From NCBI GenBank assembly GCA_900114405.1, contig FOSY01000004.1:62001-126000 (forward strand): a stretch of 64,000 nucleotides of DNA, in the 5' to 3' direction. The position numbers and the translations under genes were made by a program. Below are positions 35,532 through 42,827 of the stretch, in pieces. The first letter of the stretch is position 1, and every line of letters begins with the position of its first letter. Under the pieces are notes generated by a model. That model searched no databases. It was not told the origin of the DNA and saw only the letters and a program-made list of their open reading frames with translations. This DNA comes from Lachnospiraceae bacterium KH1T2 (GTDB lineage: Bacteria > Bacillota > Clostridia > Lachnospirales > Lachnospiraceae).

Positions 35532-37133
35532 CTAAGCAAATGTCATGTCCTTATACTCTGTCGGCGTCACACCGACTTTCTTTTTGAAGCTCCGACTGAA
35601 ATAATTCGGATCAGTATATCCGCAATTCACGCATATCTCTTTCATCGACCTGTCCGAGCACCGCAGGAGTTCTTTAGCTTTCTCGATTCTCACATTGGTC
35701 AGATATTCTATGAAGTTCATCCCACTCTCTTCCTTAAATATCTTACTGAAGTAGTATGGCGAGATATTCACAGTTCTCGACACCTCATCAAGCGAGAGAT
35801 CTTTGTCAAAGTGGCTGTCGATATATTGCTTCGCGCTCTTAATGATATCCGTCGAATGCTTCTCGCGCATATTTCTTACATTATTGCAAGCCGTGGTCAT
35901 CTTTTCCAAAAACCACTCTTTCAGCTCATCCTGCCCTTCCATATCCATTATCTCTTTAAGATAATTATTTCTGCCGTCGTAGTGATAAGTCTGCCCGCCA
36001 TGAAGATATGCCAGATGCTCCGCGTAGAGCGTAAATTCCAATACTTTTAACCTCATAGCCATCAGCCCGCTCTTCGCCACATTTCTGCACATCCAGTCTG
36101 CATACCGCCCTGCAATCAGCTTTACTCCACTGAGATCCCCCTTTGAAACAGCCTCAAACATAGGCTTTTCCATCTCTATAGGGTAATCTTCATCATGTTC
36201 ACAGCTTATAGGAAGGTCATCCACGTGCGCCACGCTTCCGGTGCTCGCAAGCAATGCCCTGAGTGCTTCGTGATGCGATTCATTCAGCTCTTTAAGCGGC
36301 TTCACTCCGCCTATGCCTATGCGGAAGCGTATATCCGTCTTCTTTTTTAACGCTCGGGCAAGCTCTCTTGCCCTATCTATAAGCTCCGTCCGCTCCGCAT
36401 AGTCCATTGCCTTCTTCCCATACGGTACCAGCACAGCTATCTTATTTGCCATGACATTCCCCATATCGCAGTCAAAATAGTCCTTGACCACTTCACGTAT
36501 CTCCCTGTATTTACCTGCGATACGCACCGAGCTTCCTACTGCATTAGTCATATGACTTCCCTCCTGCGCATCACCGCAGACTATAGACATCATGTATCCA
36601 TATTCCTGAGTTATGCTGAGCATCGTGCAGTAGTTTTCTATGTCTTCATCATATTGTTCCTGCAGCAGGATATCATAGATCAGCCCATTTTCAATGATAG
36701 GCTCAACTATCTCAAGCTTTTCCTTGATCTCAAGGTCACTGCTGCGCTTCTTGCGCGCACTGTCTATGCGGTTCATCGCAGTTTTCAAGGTCTCGACGAT
36801 CTTTTTTCTGTCCACGGGTTTATTGAGGTACTCCATTACTCCGAGCTTTATAGCCTCTTTCGCATAGTCAAATTTATCATAAGCTGACATGATTATAAAA
36901 ATGGAATCAGCAGAAAACTGCCGTATCTCCTCTATCGCCTGAAGCCCGTTGATTCCCGGCATATGGATATCCATGAAAGTTATATCAGGTCTGAACCACT
37001 CCGCAAGCTCTATCACACTTCTTCCGCTCTTCGCAAACTCTATGTGGCACTTATCGCCAAATTCCTTCTCTATGATGAATTTCATAGAGTCAATGACTAT
37101 ACCCTCATCATCTGCAAGCATTATCCTGTACAT
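35532..37133 (-). CDS. AraC-type response regulator (YesN-like)
   Basis: A 533-residue regulator. The receiver domain (RIMLADDEGIVIDSM, phospho-acceptor in ITFMDIHMPGING, FIIMSAYDKFDYA, YLNKPVD) is followed by a long linker region and a C-terminal AraC helix-turn-helix pair (LSLDEVSRTVNISPYYFSK; MKEICVNCGYTDPNYFSR). Its start lies 13 bp inside the kinase gene, which couples their translation. YesN-type proteins usually activate adjacent transporter operons, here probably chvE-mmsA-mmsB. Confidence 0.93.
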   Translation of the reverse strand: MYRIMLADDEGIVIDSMKFIIEKEFGDKCHIEFAKSGRSVIELAEWFRPDITFMDIHMPGINGLQAIEEIRQFSADSIFIIMSAYDKFDYAKEAIKLGVMEYLNKPVDRKKIVETLKTAMNRIDSARKKRSSDLEIKEKLEIVEPIIENGLIYDILLQEQYDEDIENYCTMLSITQEYGYMMSIVCGDAQEGSHMTNAVGSSVRIAGKYREIREVVKDYFDCDMGNVMANKIAVLVPYGKKAMDYAERTELIDRARELARALKKKTDIRFRIGIGGVKPLKELNESHHEALRALLASTGSVAHVDDLPISCEHDEDYPIEMEKPMFEAVSKGDLSGVKLIAGRYADWMCRNVAKSGLMAMRLKVLEFTLYAEHLAYLHGGQTYHYDGRNNYLKEIMDMEGQDELKEWFLEKMTTACNNVRNMREKHSTDIIKSAKQYIDSHFDKDLSLDEVSRTVNISPYYFSKIFKEESGMNFIEYLTNVRIEKAKELLRCSDRSMKEICVNCGYTDPNYFSRSFKKKVGVTPTEYKDMTFA

Positions 37134-38623
37134 TTAAGCCCTCCATCACGTCTTCCTGCGCGAGGCAGTCTCATAATGACCTCACACCCCTTATTTTTCC
37201 CTTCGCTCTTAATCTCTATAGCATCTTCTTTTTCGGTAAACAACCTCAGTCGTGTTATCACATTGTCCATACCGATTCCATTATTATCATACTGATCCTG
37301 GCTCTTTTTCCAATTTCCGCTAAGTATCTTCTCAATGTCCTCAGGCTCTATACCTTTGCCATTATCCGAGATGCTTACCGCAACACACTCTCCTTCATCC
37401 TGCACTTTAAGGACTATCCTTCCTTCACCGAGCATGTCTCTTATCCCATGATTAACTGCATTTTCCACTATTGGCTGAAGTATCATGTTTGGCATCAGTA
37501 CATCGAGGCAGCTTTCATCCACCTGTCTCTCATAGTGAATATCTCCCGAAAATCTCACATTCAGTATTTTTATATAATTATCCACAAGCTCTACTTCTTC
37601 ACGAAGTTCCACTTCACTTTCCTGCTTCTTAACGTTATATCTAAAAAAATCAGCTACGGTCTGCACGTATTCATACGTCCTGTCCGCTCCCTCCATCATC
37701 GCGAGCTGCGCTCCGGCATTCAGAGTGTTAAAAAGAAAGTGTGGATTTATCTGCGCCTGAAGATATTTAAGCTGCGCATCTTTAAGGTGTGCCTCCATCA
37801 TAAGTTCCTGCTCCTGAAGGTGCCGTTCTTTTTCCATGCTTTCGCGTATCTGCTTTATATACTGTCGTATGCTCACAAGCATTTTTCCAAAAGCTTTGAT
37901 AACTACCCCTATCTCATCATCAGTCCCAGCTTCGGGGATTTCTGTATCAAAGTTTCCATCAGCCACTTCATCTGCGCACTTTGCAAGCTTTTTAAGCGGC
38001 GCAAACAGTTTCTTTACATACCGGATGATTATTAAAATATTTCCCAGAAGTACAAGCACTATAAGTGTGATACTTACGATCTCAAAGGCCTTAAATGCCC
38101 TCATCAGCCCGCTGTATTCACCGGAATTACTGGCGAATCTCACACTATTTAGGCTAATGATATAGTCCTTTATATCTCCATAAAGTTCCTCCGCCCTTTC
38201 ATAGTGAATCCTGTACTTTTCAACATTTCTGCCTCGCTTTGCTTCTATGGTCTGCTCCGCTTCGGATAGGTATTCCCGTGACATATTTCGTATATTTCTT
38301 TCCATCCTGTCAAAAAGGTCATCTGTCACTTCATCTTTAAGATCTTCTGTCATATCCGAGAGCTTTTGCGAATTTCGATAATAGTTTTCAAGCGAATCCG
38401 TCGCCTTAGAGCTTAGATACCCCGCTATGCTGTCCTGCACATCAGTAAGCACCTCCGAAATCTCATCAAGCCGGCGGTTGTCCTGATATACCATTCCTAA
38501 GTCGAGCGTCATCTTATTGATACCTGCGAGCAGGCAAATGTTCATTACAAATATCAGTAAATTGGTAACTATATATACTGCAATTATCCTTGCCTGCAAA
38601 GGAAGCTTTCTGAACTTATTCAT
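37121..38623 (-). CDS. YesM-type sensor histidine kinase
   Basis: About 500 residues. Membrane helices at about 13-35 and 175-200 bracket an extracellular helical domain. A HAMP region (KLFAPLKKLAKCADEVADG) leads to the His_kinase domain with QAQINPHFLFNTLN, whose histidine is phosphorylated. The HATPase domain follows with ISDNGKGIEPED. The ATG at 38623 is behind AAGGAG. The gene overlaps the sugar-binding sensor gene by 8 bp, so the binding protein probably presents sugar to the kinase's extracellular domain. Confidence 0.92.
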   Translation of the reverse strand: MNKFRKLPLQARIIAVYIVTNLLIFVMNICLLAGINKMTLDLGMVYQDNRRLDEISEVLTDVQDSIAGYLSSKATDSLENYYRNSQKLSDMTEDLKDEVTDDLFDRMERNIRNMSREYLSEAEQTIEAKRGRNVEKYRIHYERAEELYGDIKDYIISLNSVRFASNSGEYSGLMRAFKAFEIVSITLIVLVLLGNILIIIRYVKKLFAPLKKLAKCADEVADGNFDTEIPEAGTDDEIGVVIKAFGKMLVSIRQYIKQIRESMEKERHLQEQELMMEAHLKDAQLKYLQAQINPHFLFNTLNAGAQLAMMEGADRTYEYVQTVADFFRYNVKKQESEVELREEVELVDNYIKILNVRFSGDIHYERQVDESCLDVLMPNMILQPIVENAVNHGIRDMLGEGRIVLKVQDEGECVAVSISDNGKGIEPEDIEKILSGNWKKSQDQYDNNGIGMDNVITRLRLFTEKEDAIEIKSEGKNKGCEVIMRLPRAGRRDGGLKCTG

Positions 38624-39674
38624 CCGCACTCTCCTTTGCTGAATACTCTGCAGCATTCTCTCTGTTTATCAGCTCTATATCGCTTATATAATATTCACTT
38701 GTCTCTCCAAAGTTGTAAAAATCATTAAGAGCATCGACACAATATTCCCCCATCTGCGTCGTATCAATCGAAATCGTAGAATAAATAACCCCTCTGTCTA
38801 TCGCACTGATTATCTTATCTGAGTCAGAATAACCAAGTATGTCTACATCACCCACTCTGTTATAGTCCACAACTGCCTGATACGCGCACACAGTATCAAG
38901 CTCATTCAGGCATATCATCACATCAGGGATTTCATCCTGCAAGAAGAGATCCCGTATGGTTTCCTCTGCAGAATACGGATTCTGATTCTCTACAGGGACA
39001 GTATTTATTATAAAATCTGTGTTTTCGGCATTAAGCTGTTTAACCGTTTCTTTAATTGCAAGCACAATTATATTTTGGGCAGGGTCCTGCATCTCAGTAT
39101 TTACAAGAACAGATATCTGTACTTTGCCTTTTCCATCTGTTTTTTGCTTTTTTTCGTTGATTATATCTATTACCTGCCTGCCGTATTTTCTCCCGATATC
39201 AAAGCTTCCTACTCCGACAAAGCTGATGCGTTTAGAGTGTGTATTGTCTCCATAAAGTGTAACGACCGGAATTCCCTTTTCTTCCGCTTCGTTTATAAGT
39301 CTCGTCATCCCTGTCTGCTCATTTGCATAAACGATGATTCCATCAACATGCGACGCGATAGCCATACGCATAAGTTCCTCGACCGTATGCGCATTCGTAA
39401 GCTTTTCTCCCATCAGATCAAGATATATATTTTCTGCCTTTGCCTCCTCAAAAGCACTTTTATATACCGCCTGCCAGAAATCACTCTTATAATTATCTGT
39501 GATCATCACATAATATTTATCATAAACATTACTTTCAGGATTTTTGTCATAATTTGCCACATGAATCTTAAAAAATATATAGCTGATTATAGTAGCTGCC
39601 AAAATTGCGAAGAATATCATCGTCAATTTGTTGGATTTTTTAATACTTTTGTTTTTAAAATTATGCATTCTCAT
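38616..39674 (-). CDS. Membrane-anchored sugar-binding sensor protein
   Basis: A 352-residue protein with an uncleaved N-terminal membrane helix (KLTMIFFAILAATIISYIFF) and a ribose-binding-protein fold outside (YYVMITDNYKSDFWQAVYKSAF, VDGIIVYANEQTG, IPVVTLYGDN, VDILGYSDSDKII). It lacks a lipobox cysteine. Such proteins occur as ligand-presenting partners of YesM-type kinases. It is the first gene of the sensing operon. The ribosome site is weak. Confidence 0.88.
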   Translation of the reverse strand: MRMHNFKNKSIKKSNKLTMIFFAILAATIISYIFFKIHVANYDKNPESNVYDKYYVMITDNYKSDFWQAVYKSAFEEAKAENIYLDLMGEKLTNAHTVEELMRMAIASHVDGIIVYANEQTGMTRLINEAEEKGIPVVTLYGDNTHSKRISFVGVGSFDIGRKYGRQVIDIINEKKQKTDGKGKVQISVLVNTEMQDPAQNIIVLAIKETVKQLNAENTDFIINTVPVENQNPYSAEETIRDLFLQDEIPDVMICLNELDTVCAYQAVVDYNRVGDVDILGYSDSDKIISAIDRGVIYSTISIDTTQMGEYCVDALNDFYNFGETSEYYISDIELINRENAAEYSAKESADE

Positions 39675-39748
39675 ATTTCGATTCTACCAATTCCACAGGT
39701 AAAATAAAAGAGAGCTGACTTATTTTGCGATTAGTTTCATTTTACATA

Positions 39749-39776
39749 TTGACTTTATCTGTAAATGTGGTATCCT
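39749..39776 (+). promoter_or_regulatory. Promoter of tRNA-Pro
   Basis: TTGACT (39749-39754) and TATCCT (39771-39776) with a 16-base spacer lie 36 bp upstream of the tRNA. Confidence 0.55.
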
Positions 39777-39812
39777 AATAAGCGTCGCTGATTTGTAAGC
39801 GATACTTATTCA

Positions 39813-39887
39813 CGGGGTGTGGCTCAGCTTGGCTAGAGCACCTGGTTTGGGACCAGGGGGTCGCAGGTTCGAATCCTGTCACCCCGA
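39813..39887 (+). tRNA. tRNA-Pro (UGG)
   Basis: The sequence folds as a complete cloverleaf. The acceptor stem is CGGGGTG/CACCCCG, the anticodon arm CTGGTTTGGGACCAG carries TGG in the loop, and the T-arm is GCAGGTTCGAATCCTGT. The 3' CCA is not encoded. A terminator hairpin follows at 39904. Confidence 0.96.
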
Positions 39888-39903
39888 TTAAATATTTCGT
39901 ATG

Positions 39904-39942
39904 AATGGTTTTGAAAAGATTTTCTTTTCAAAGCCATTTTTT
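39904..39942 (+). terminator. Terminator of tRNA-Pro
   Basis: AATGGTTTTGAAAAG pairs with CTTTTCAAAGCCATT (one G-U pair) and is followed by TTTTTTG. Confidence 0.88.
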
Positions 39943-39966
39943 GTTTCCAAAAATTCTCTATAAGAA

Positions 39967-40098
39967 AGCATGTTGCTTGCAACATGCTCGCGCCGAGCGC
40001 GGTTGCTGAAGGCAACATATTCCTATCGCGCGAGTGCGCATCCATAGCGGAGCGCTTTTTATGATATAGGAATTTCGGAGAAATTTCCTATATCATAA
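39967..40098. repeat. Composite palindromic intergenic element
   Basis: Several short inverted repeats are packed together: AGCATGTTGC-TT-GCAACATGCT at 39967-39988; GC-rich CGCG/GCGC motifs to about 40035; AGCGGAGCGCT; then a 17-bp pair with one extra base at 40059-40098 (arms TTATGATATAGGAATTT and its complement). The GC-rich section contrasts with the AT-rich surroundings. It looks like a mobile or REP-like intergenic repeat. Confidence 0.5.
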
Positions 40099-40134
40099 GA
40101 AAAAACCGCAGCTGCCATATAGACAACTACGGTT
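40099..40134 (-). terminator. Terminator of the APC permease gene
   Basis: AACCGTAGTTG and CAGCTGCGGTT (two G-U pairs) form a stem over a 9-base loop, followed on the minus strand by TTTTTC. It begins 22 bp after the stop codon. Confidence 0.82.
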
Positions 40135-40156
40135 CTTATGATCTTATTTATTAATC

Positions 40157-41719
40157 TCAAGCTGCATCTTCTTTTCTGTCTGCGCTATCACCTGATGATA
40201 CACGCTTTTCATAACGTGTGTAGATGATCCATGCAACTACGCCGAATATTACCGGTCCGCTGAGTGACCAGAATGTTGTCTTGATATCTCCATCAAGTGC
40301 CGGCTGAATGATTGCAAACGCATTTGCAAATAAAAGAGTAAGTGTAACGATGTAACCCCAAATATTTGCTGAAGTCTGTGTCTTATAAACTACGAAGCTG
40401 CGGTCAACATTCTTCATCTTCTTGAACTTAGGGAAAGCAAATGAGATAAACATGTAAGGTACTGTCATACCGACATTTACCATCGCTGTTAAGATCAGGA
40501 AGAACTGCTGCATAGTATCTCCGCCGAATGAAACGAGAAGTACCATCACGCTAACGATCGCACACTGAATCCACATAGCATTCTTCGGCATACCGTCTTC
40601 TGCGATCTCGCCCATCTTACCAGGCCAGAGTTCCTTTGGTGTACCGTCGATAAGCTGCTTAAGCGGAGAGTAAACAAGTGTAAACATTGCTCCCATAAGC
40701 GCAAGAAGCATTATCAGAGCATATACACGAGCAAATCCATGCGCAAGTGCAACCTGTGCTGCTTCTGAAGCTCCGAAAGCTTTTCCGAACGCAGAAGCAA
40801 AGTTAGACATGATAACGTATGAAACATTTCCAAGTGTGATGCTGTCTGTGCCAAGGATCTCATTATAGTTTGTAAATGAACCTACAAGCATGATGAGAAG
40901 TGCATAACCTATAACGATAACGATTGCTGCTGAAACGATTCCCTTAGGGAAATTCTTCTTAGGATTTTCAGTCTTATCTACAAGACCGCCTACTGCCTCG
41001 ATTCCACCGTATGCAAAGAGCGCATATACGATGAATGAAAGTATCATTATCGGGCTTCCCTGATATGCTGCATTAAGCGGAGTTTTAAGAGATTCCATGC
41101 CGAGGAATGGCTGCTCAAGCTGACCATGGCGCGCGATTATCATAACGATAGAGCCGATGAATACCATGATATTGATGACAAGAACTGCTGTACCTCCGAT
41201 AGATGTCACTTTACTGATCTTATCAATACCTTTCGCATCGAAGTATGTGATGAAGATGAAGAAAATAACTGCCATGATACCGAGAAGTCTTGAACCTGAT
41301 AAGAGTTCAGAGCCAAACAGTGACCACTTTGAAGTATTATCTTCACCAAAGATAAGATTTGATACCGGAACCCAGATACCGGAAGATACATTTACCATCC
41401 ATAATACGTATGAAGTATACCACATGAATGTTCCGACAAATGCGTACTTAGGACCTACAGAATTACTCAGCCATGAATACATGCCTCCTGTTTCATGACG
41501 GAAAGCAGAACCGAATTCTGCAACCATGAACGCAAATGGGATAAAAAACAGTATACCTGCGATAACAAACCACGGAATAGCCGCATAACCCATCAAGTAG
41601 TAGGACCTTGGAATGTTGTTGAAGCCATAAACTGATGTAAAAATCATCAGAATGAGGGACATAAGTCCAAGTTTCTTTTCTTTCATTTTGTTTTCTGATG
41701 TACTCGCCTCAGAATACAC
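40157..41719 (-). CDS. APC-family amino acid permease (YjeM-like)
   Basis: A 520-residue permease with about twelve membrane helices. The N-terminus KLGLMSLILMIFTSVYGFNNI and the segment FRHETGGMYSWLSNSVG match the glutamate:GABA antiporter/YjeM branch of the APC superfamily. The GTG start at 41719 follows AGGAG by 7 nt. A ~190-base leader with a terminator-like hairpin precedes it. The substrate is an amino acid; which one is unknown. Confidence 0.88.
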   Translation of the reverse strand: MYSEASTSENKMKEKKLGLMSLILMIFTSVYGFNNIPRSYYLMGYAAIPWFVIAGILFFIPFAFMVAEFGSAFRHETGGMYSWLSNSVGPKYAFVGTFMWYTSYVLWMVNVSSGIWVPVSNLIFGEDNTSKWSLFGSELLSGSRLLGIMAVIFFIFITYFDAKGIDKISKVTSIGGTAVLVINIMVFIGSIVMIIARHGQLEQPFLGMESLKTPLNAAYQGSPIMILSFIVYALFAYGGIEAVGGLVDKTENPKKNFPKGIVSAAIVIVIGYALLIMLVGSFTNYNEILGTDSITLGNVSYVIMSNFASAFGKAFGASEAAQVALAHGFARVYALIMLLALMGAMFTLVYSPLKQLIDGTPKELWPGKMGEIAEDGMPKNAMWIQCAIVSVMVLLVSFGGDTMQQFFLILTAMVNVGMTVPYMFISFAFPKFKKMKNVDRSFVVYKTQTSANIWGYIVTLTLLFANAFAIIQPALDGDIKTTFWSLSGPVIFGVVAWIIYTRYEKRVSSGDSADRKEDAA

Positions 41720-41749
41720 CCTCTTCTCCTTTCATTTTTTTGGAAGTGC

Positions 41750-41788
41750 AAAAGACAAAAATAGAGCCCCTGCATTGCAAGGGCTCCA
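41750..41788 (-). promoter_or_regulatory. Candidate attenuator in the permease leader
   Basis: In the leader, GGAGCCC and GGGCTC arms enclose TTGCAATGCA. On the minus strand the hairpin runs into TATTTTTGTCTTTT, the form of an intrinsic terminator, about 30 bp before the GTG start. CAAGGCT further upstream in the leader could pair with AGCCCTTG of the stem and act as an antiterminator. No known riboswitch or T-box consensus was recognised. Confidence 0.5.
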
Positions 41789-41919
41789 TAGAAATTCTAA
41801 TTTATATAATTAGTAAAACTTTGCACCAACCTTGATGTAAAATCAATCAAGAAAACTAAGTGTCAGCCTTGTAAAAATGCCGATTTAGTCTATTGATCTT
41901 TTTTACACAATGCTGTTAT

Positions 41920-41948
41920 ATTTTATCAAGTTTTTGCCATTTTGGCAA
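41920..41948 (-). promoter_or_regulatory. Promoter of the APC permease gene
   Basis: On the minus strand, TTGCCA (41948-41943), 17 bases, TAAAAT (41925-41920). This gives a leader of roughly 190 bases before the GTG start at 41719. Confidence 0.55.
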
Positions 41949-42008
41949 TCTTATAACACTAATATCCGCACTCAATTTGATTAAAATTAACTAAATTGTA
42001 GATACTTT

Positions 42009-42284
42009 TTATTTAATCTTAGAATAATAATCTGCTGCTCTCTCAAATTCCGCATCATCTTCAATGTAAAGAACGATCGGATTATTGTCCGCATCTTCCT
42101 GAACTTCATACAATGCGCACTTCTTAGTATGGTCAAGCTGCTTCTTTCCTATGAGCGGAAGCATTGCGAAGTACTCTTTTCCTCCAACCTTGAAATACTT
42201 ATCCACTCCATAGTCAGCTGTTGTGCCATCAGCAAACGGAAGCTTTACTATGATATCTTCTAACTTCTTTCCTCTAAATTCCAT
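42009..42284 (-). CDS. DUF1292 family protein
   Basis: A 91-residue acidic protein starting MEFRGKKLEDIIVKLPFADG and ending EDDAEFERAADYYSKIK. It matches the DUF1292 group, small cytoplasmic proteins found in most Firmicutes, without a known function. The ATG at 42284 follows AAAGGA; a TTG upstream is less likely. It lies 36 bp after the NUDIX gene. Confidence 0.75.
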   Translation of the reverse strand: MEFRGKKLEDIIVKLPFADGTTADYGVDKYFKVGGKEYFAMLPLIGKKQLDHTKKCALYEVQEDADNNPIVLYIEDDAEFERAADYYSKIK

Positions 42285-42320
42285 AAATGTCCTTTCTTTT
42301 TGCAATCCGCAAAGTAACGC

Positions 42321-42722
42321 TTAAACCCTTACTTTTATATCTTCTATAAGCGAAATATCTGCCGGAAGCCACTCTACATCAAGCAATTGCTCTTTTGTCA
42401 GCCATTTTGCTGCTTCATGTTCTTTTAATATGAGATCACCTTTTACAACTTCACACCAGAAGCAGTCCATTGAAAGGTGAAATGTCGGATAGTCATACTC
42501 AATAGTTTTTATAAAGTCTCCAACTCTGATCTCCGTATCCAATTCTTCCATTATCTCTCTTTTTAAGGCTTCCTGCGGTGTTTCTCCTGCCTCTATCTTT
42601 CCACCCGGAAATTCCCAGCCTCCTTTGAGATCTCCATAACCTCGCTGCGTCGCAAAGATACGTGATACTCCTCCTTCACCTACTGCTCTGATAACTGCTG
42701 CAACTACTTTTACCGTTTTCAT
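42321..42722 (-). CDS. NUDIX hydrolase (MutT-like)
   Basis: A 133-residue MutT-type pyrophosphohydrolase. The NUDIX box is complete: GGKIEAGETPQEALKREI followed by MEELDTE. Such enzymes remove oxidised or non-canonical nucleoside triphosphates such as 8-oxo-dGTP. The ATG at 42722 has TTGGAG 6 nt upstream. It lies between the large helicase gene and the DUF1292 gene, possibly in the same transcript as the latter. Confidence 0.9.
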   Translation of the reverse strand: MKTVKVVAAVIRAVGEGGVSRIFATQRGYGDLKGGWEFPGGKIEAGETPQEALKREIMEELDTEIRVGDFIKTIEYDYPTFHLSMDCFWCEVVKGDLILKEHEAAKWLTKEQLLDVEWLPADISLIEDIKVRV

Positions 42723-42761
42723 TTCATTCTCCAATACACTGATATAACTGTTTTTTATAAT

Positions 42762-42827
42762 CTCGACTAAATTCTAATGATGCAAACCCTCACCATTAGA
42801 GGATTTACATCATTAGAATAAGTCGAG
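42762..42827. repeat. Long inverted repeat abutting the helicase stop codon
   Basis: Arms of about 28 bases, beginning CTCGACTAAATTCTAATGAT and ending ATCATTAGAATAAGTCGAG, pair with a few mismatches over a short loop. It starts directly at the stop codon. Neither strand has a U tract after it, so it is not a standard terminator and may be a palindromic repeat insertion. Confidence 0.6.

Noticed and set aside
39833..40045. 70-residue minus-strand frame with RGDRIRTCDPLVPNQVL
   Set aside because: This peptide is the antisense translation of tRNA-Pro and its flank, a well-known spurious annotation.
39813..40134. tRNA-Pro as an integration site
   Set aside because: No integrase gene and no second copy of the tRNA 3' end were seen in the window.
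41719..41912. T-box or known riboswitch before the APC permease
   Set aside because: I saw no T-box AGGGTGGNACCGCG-like box, and no recognised riboswitch core. Only the terminator-like hairpin is supported.
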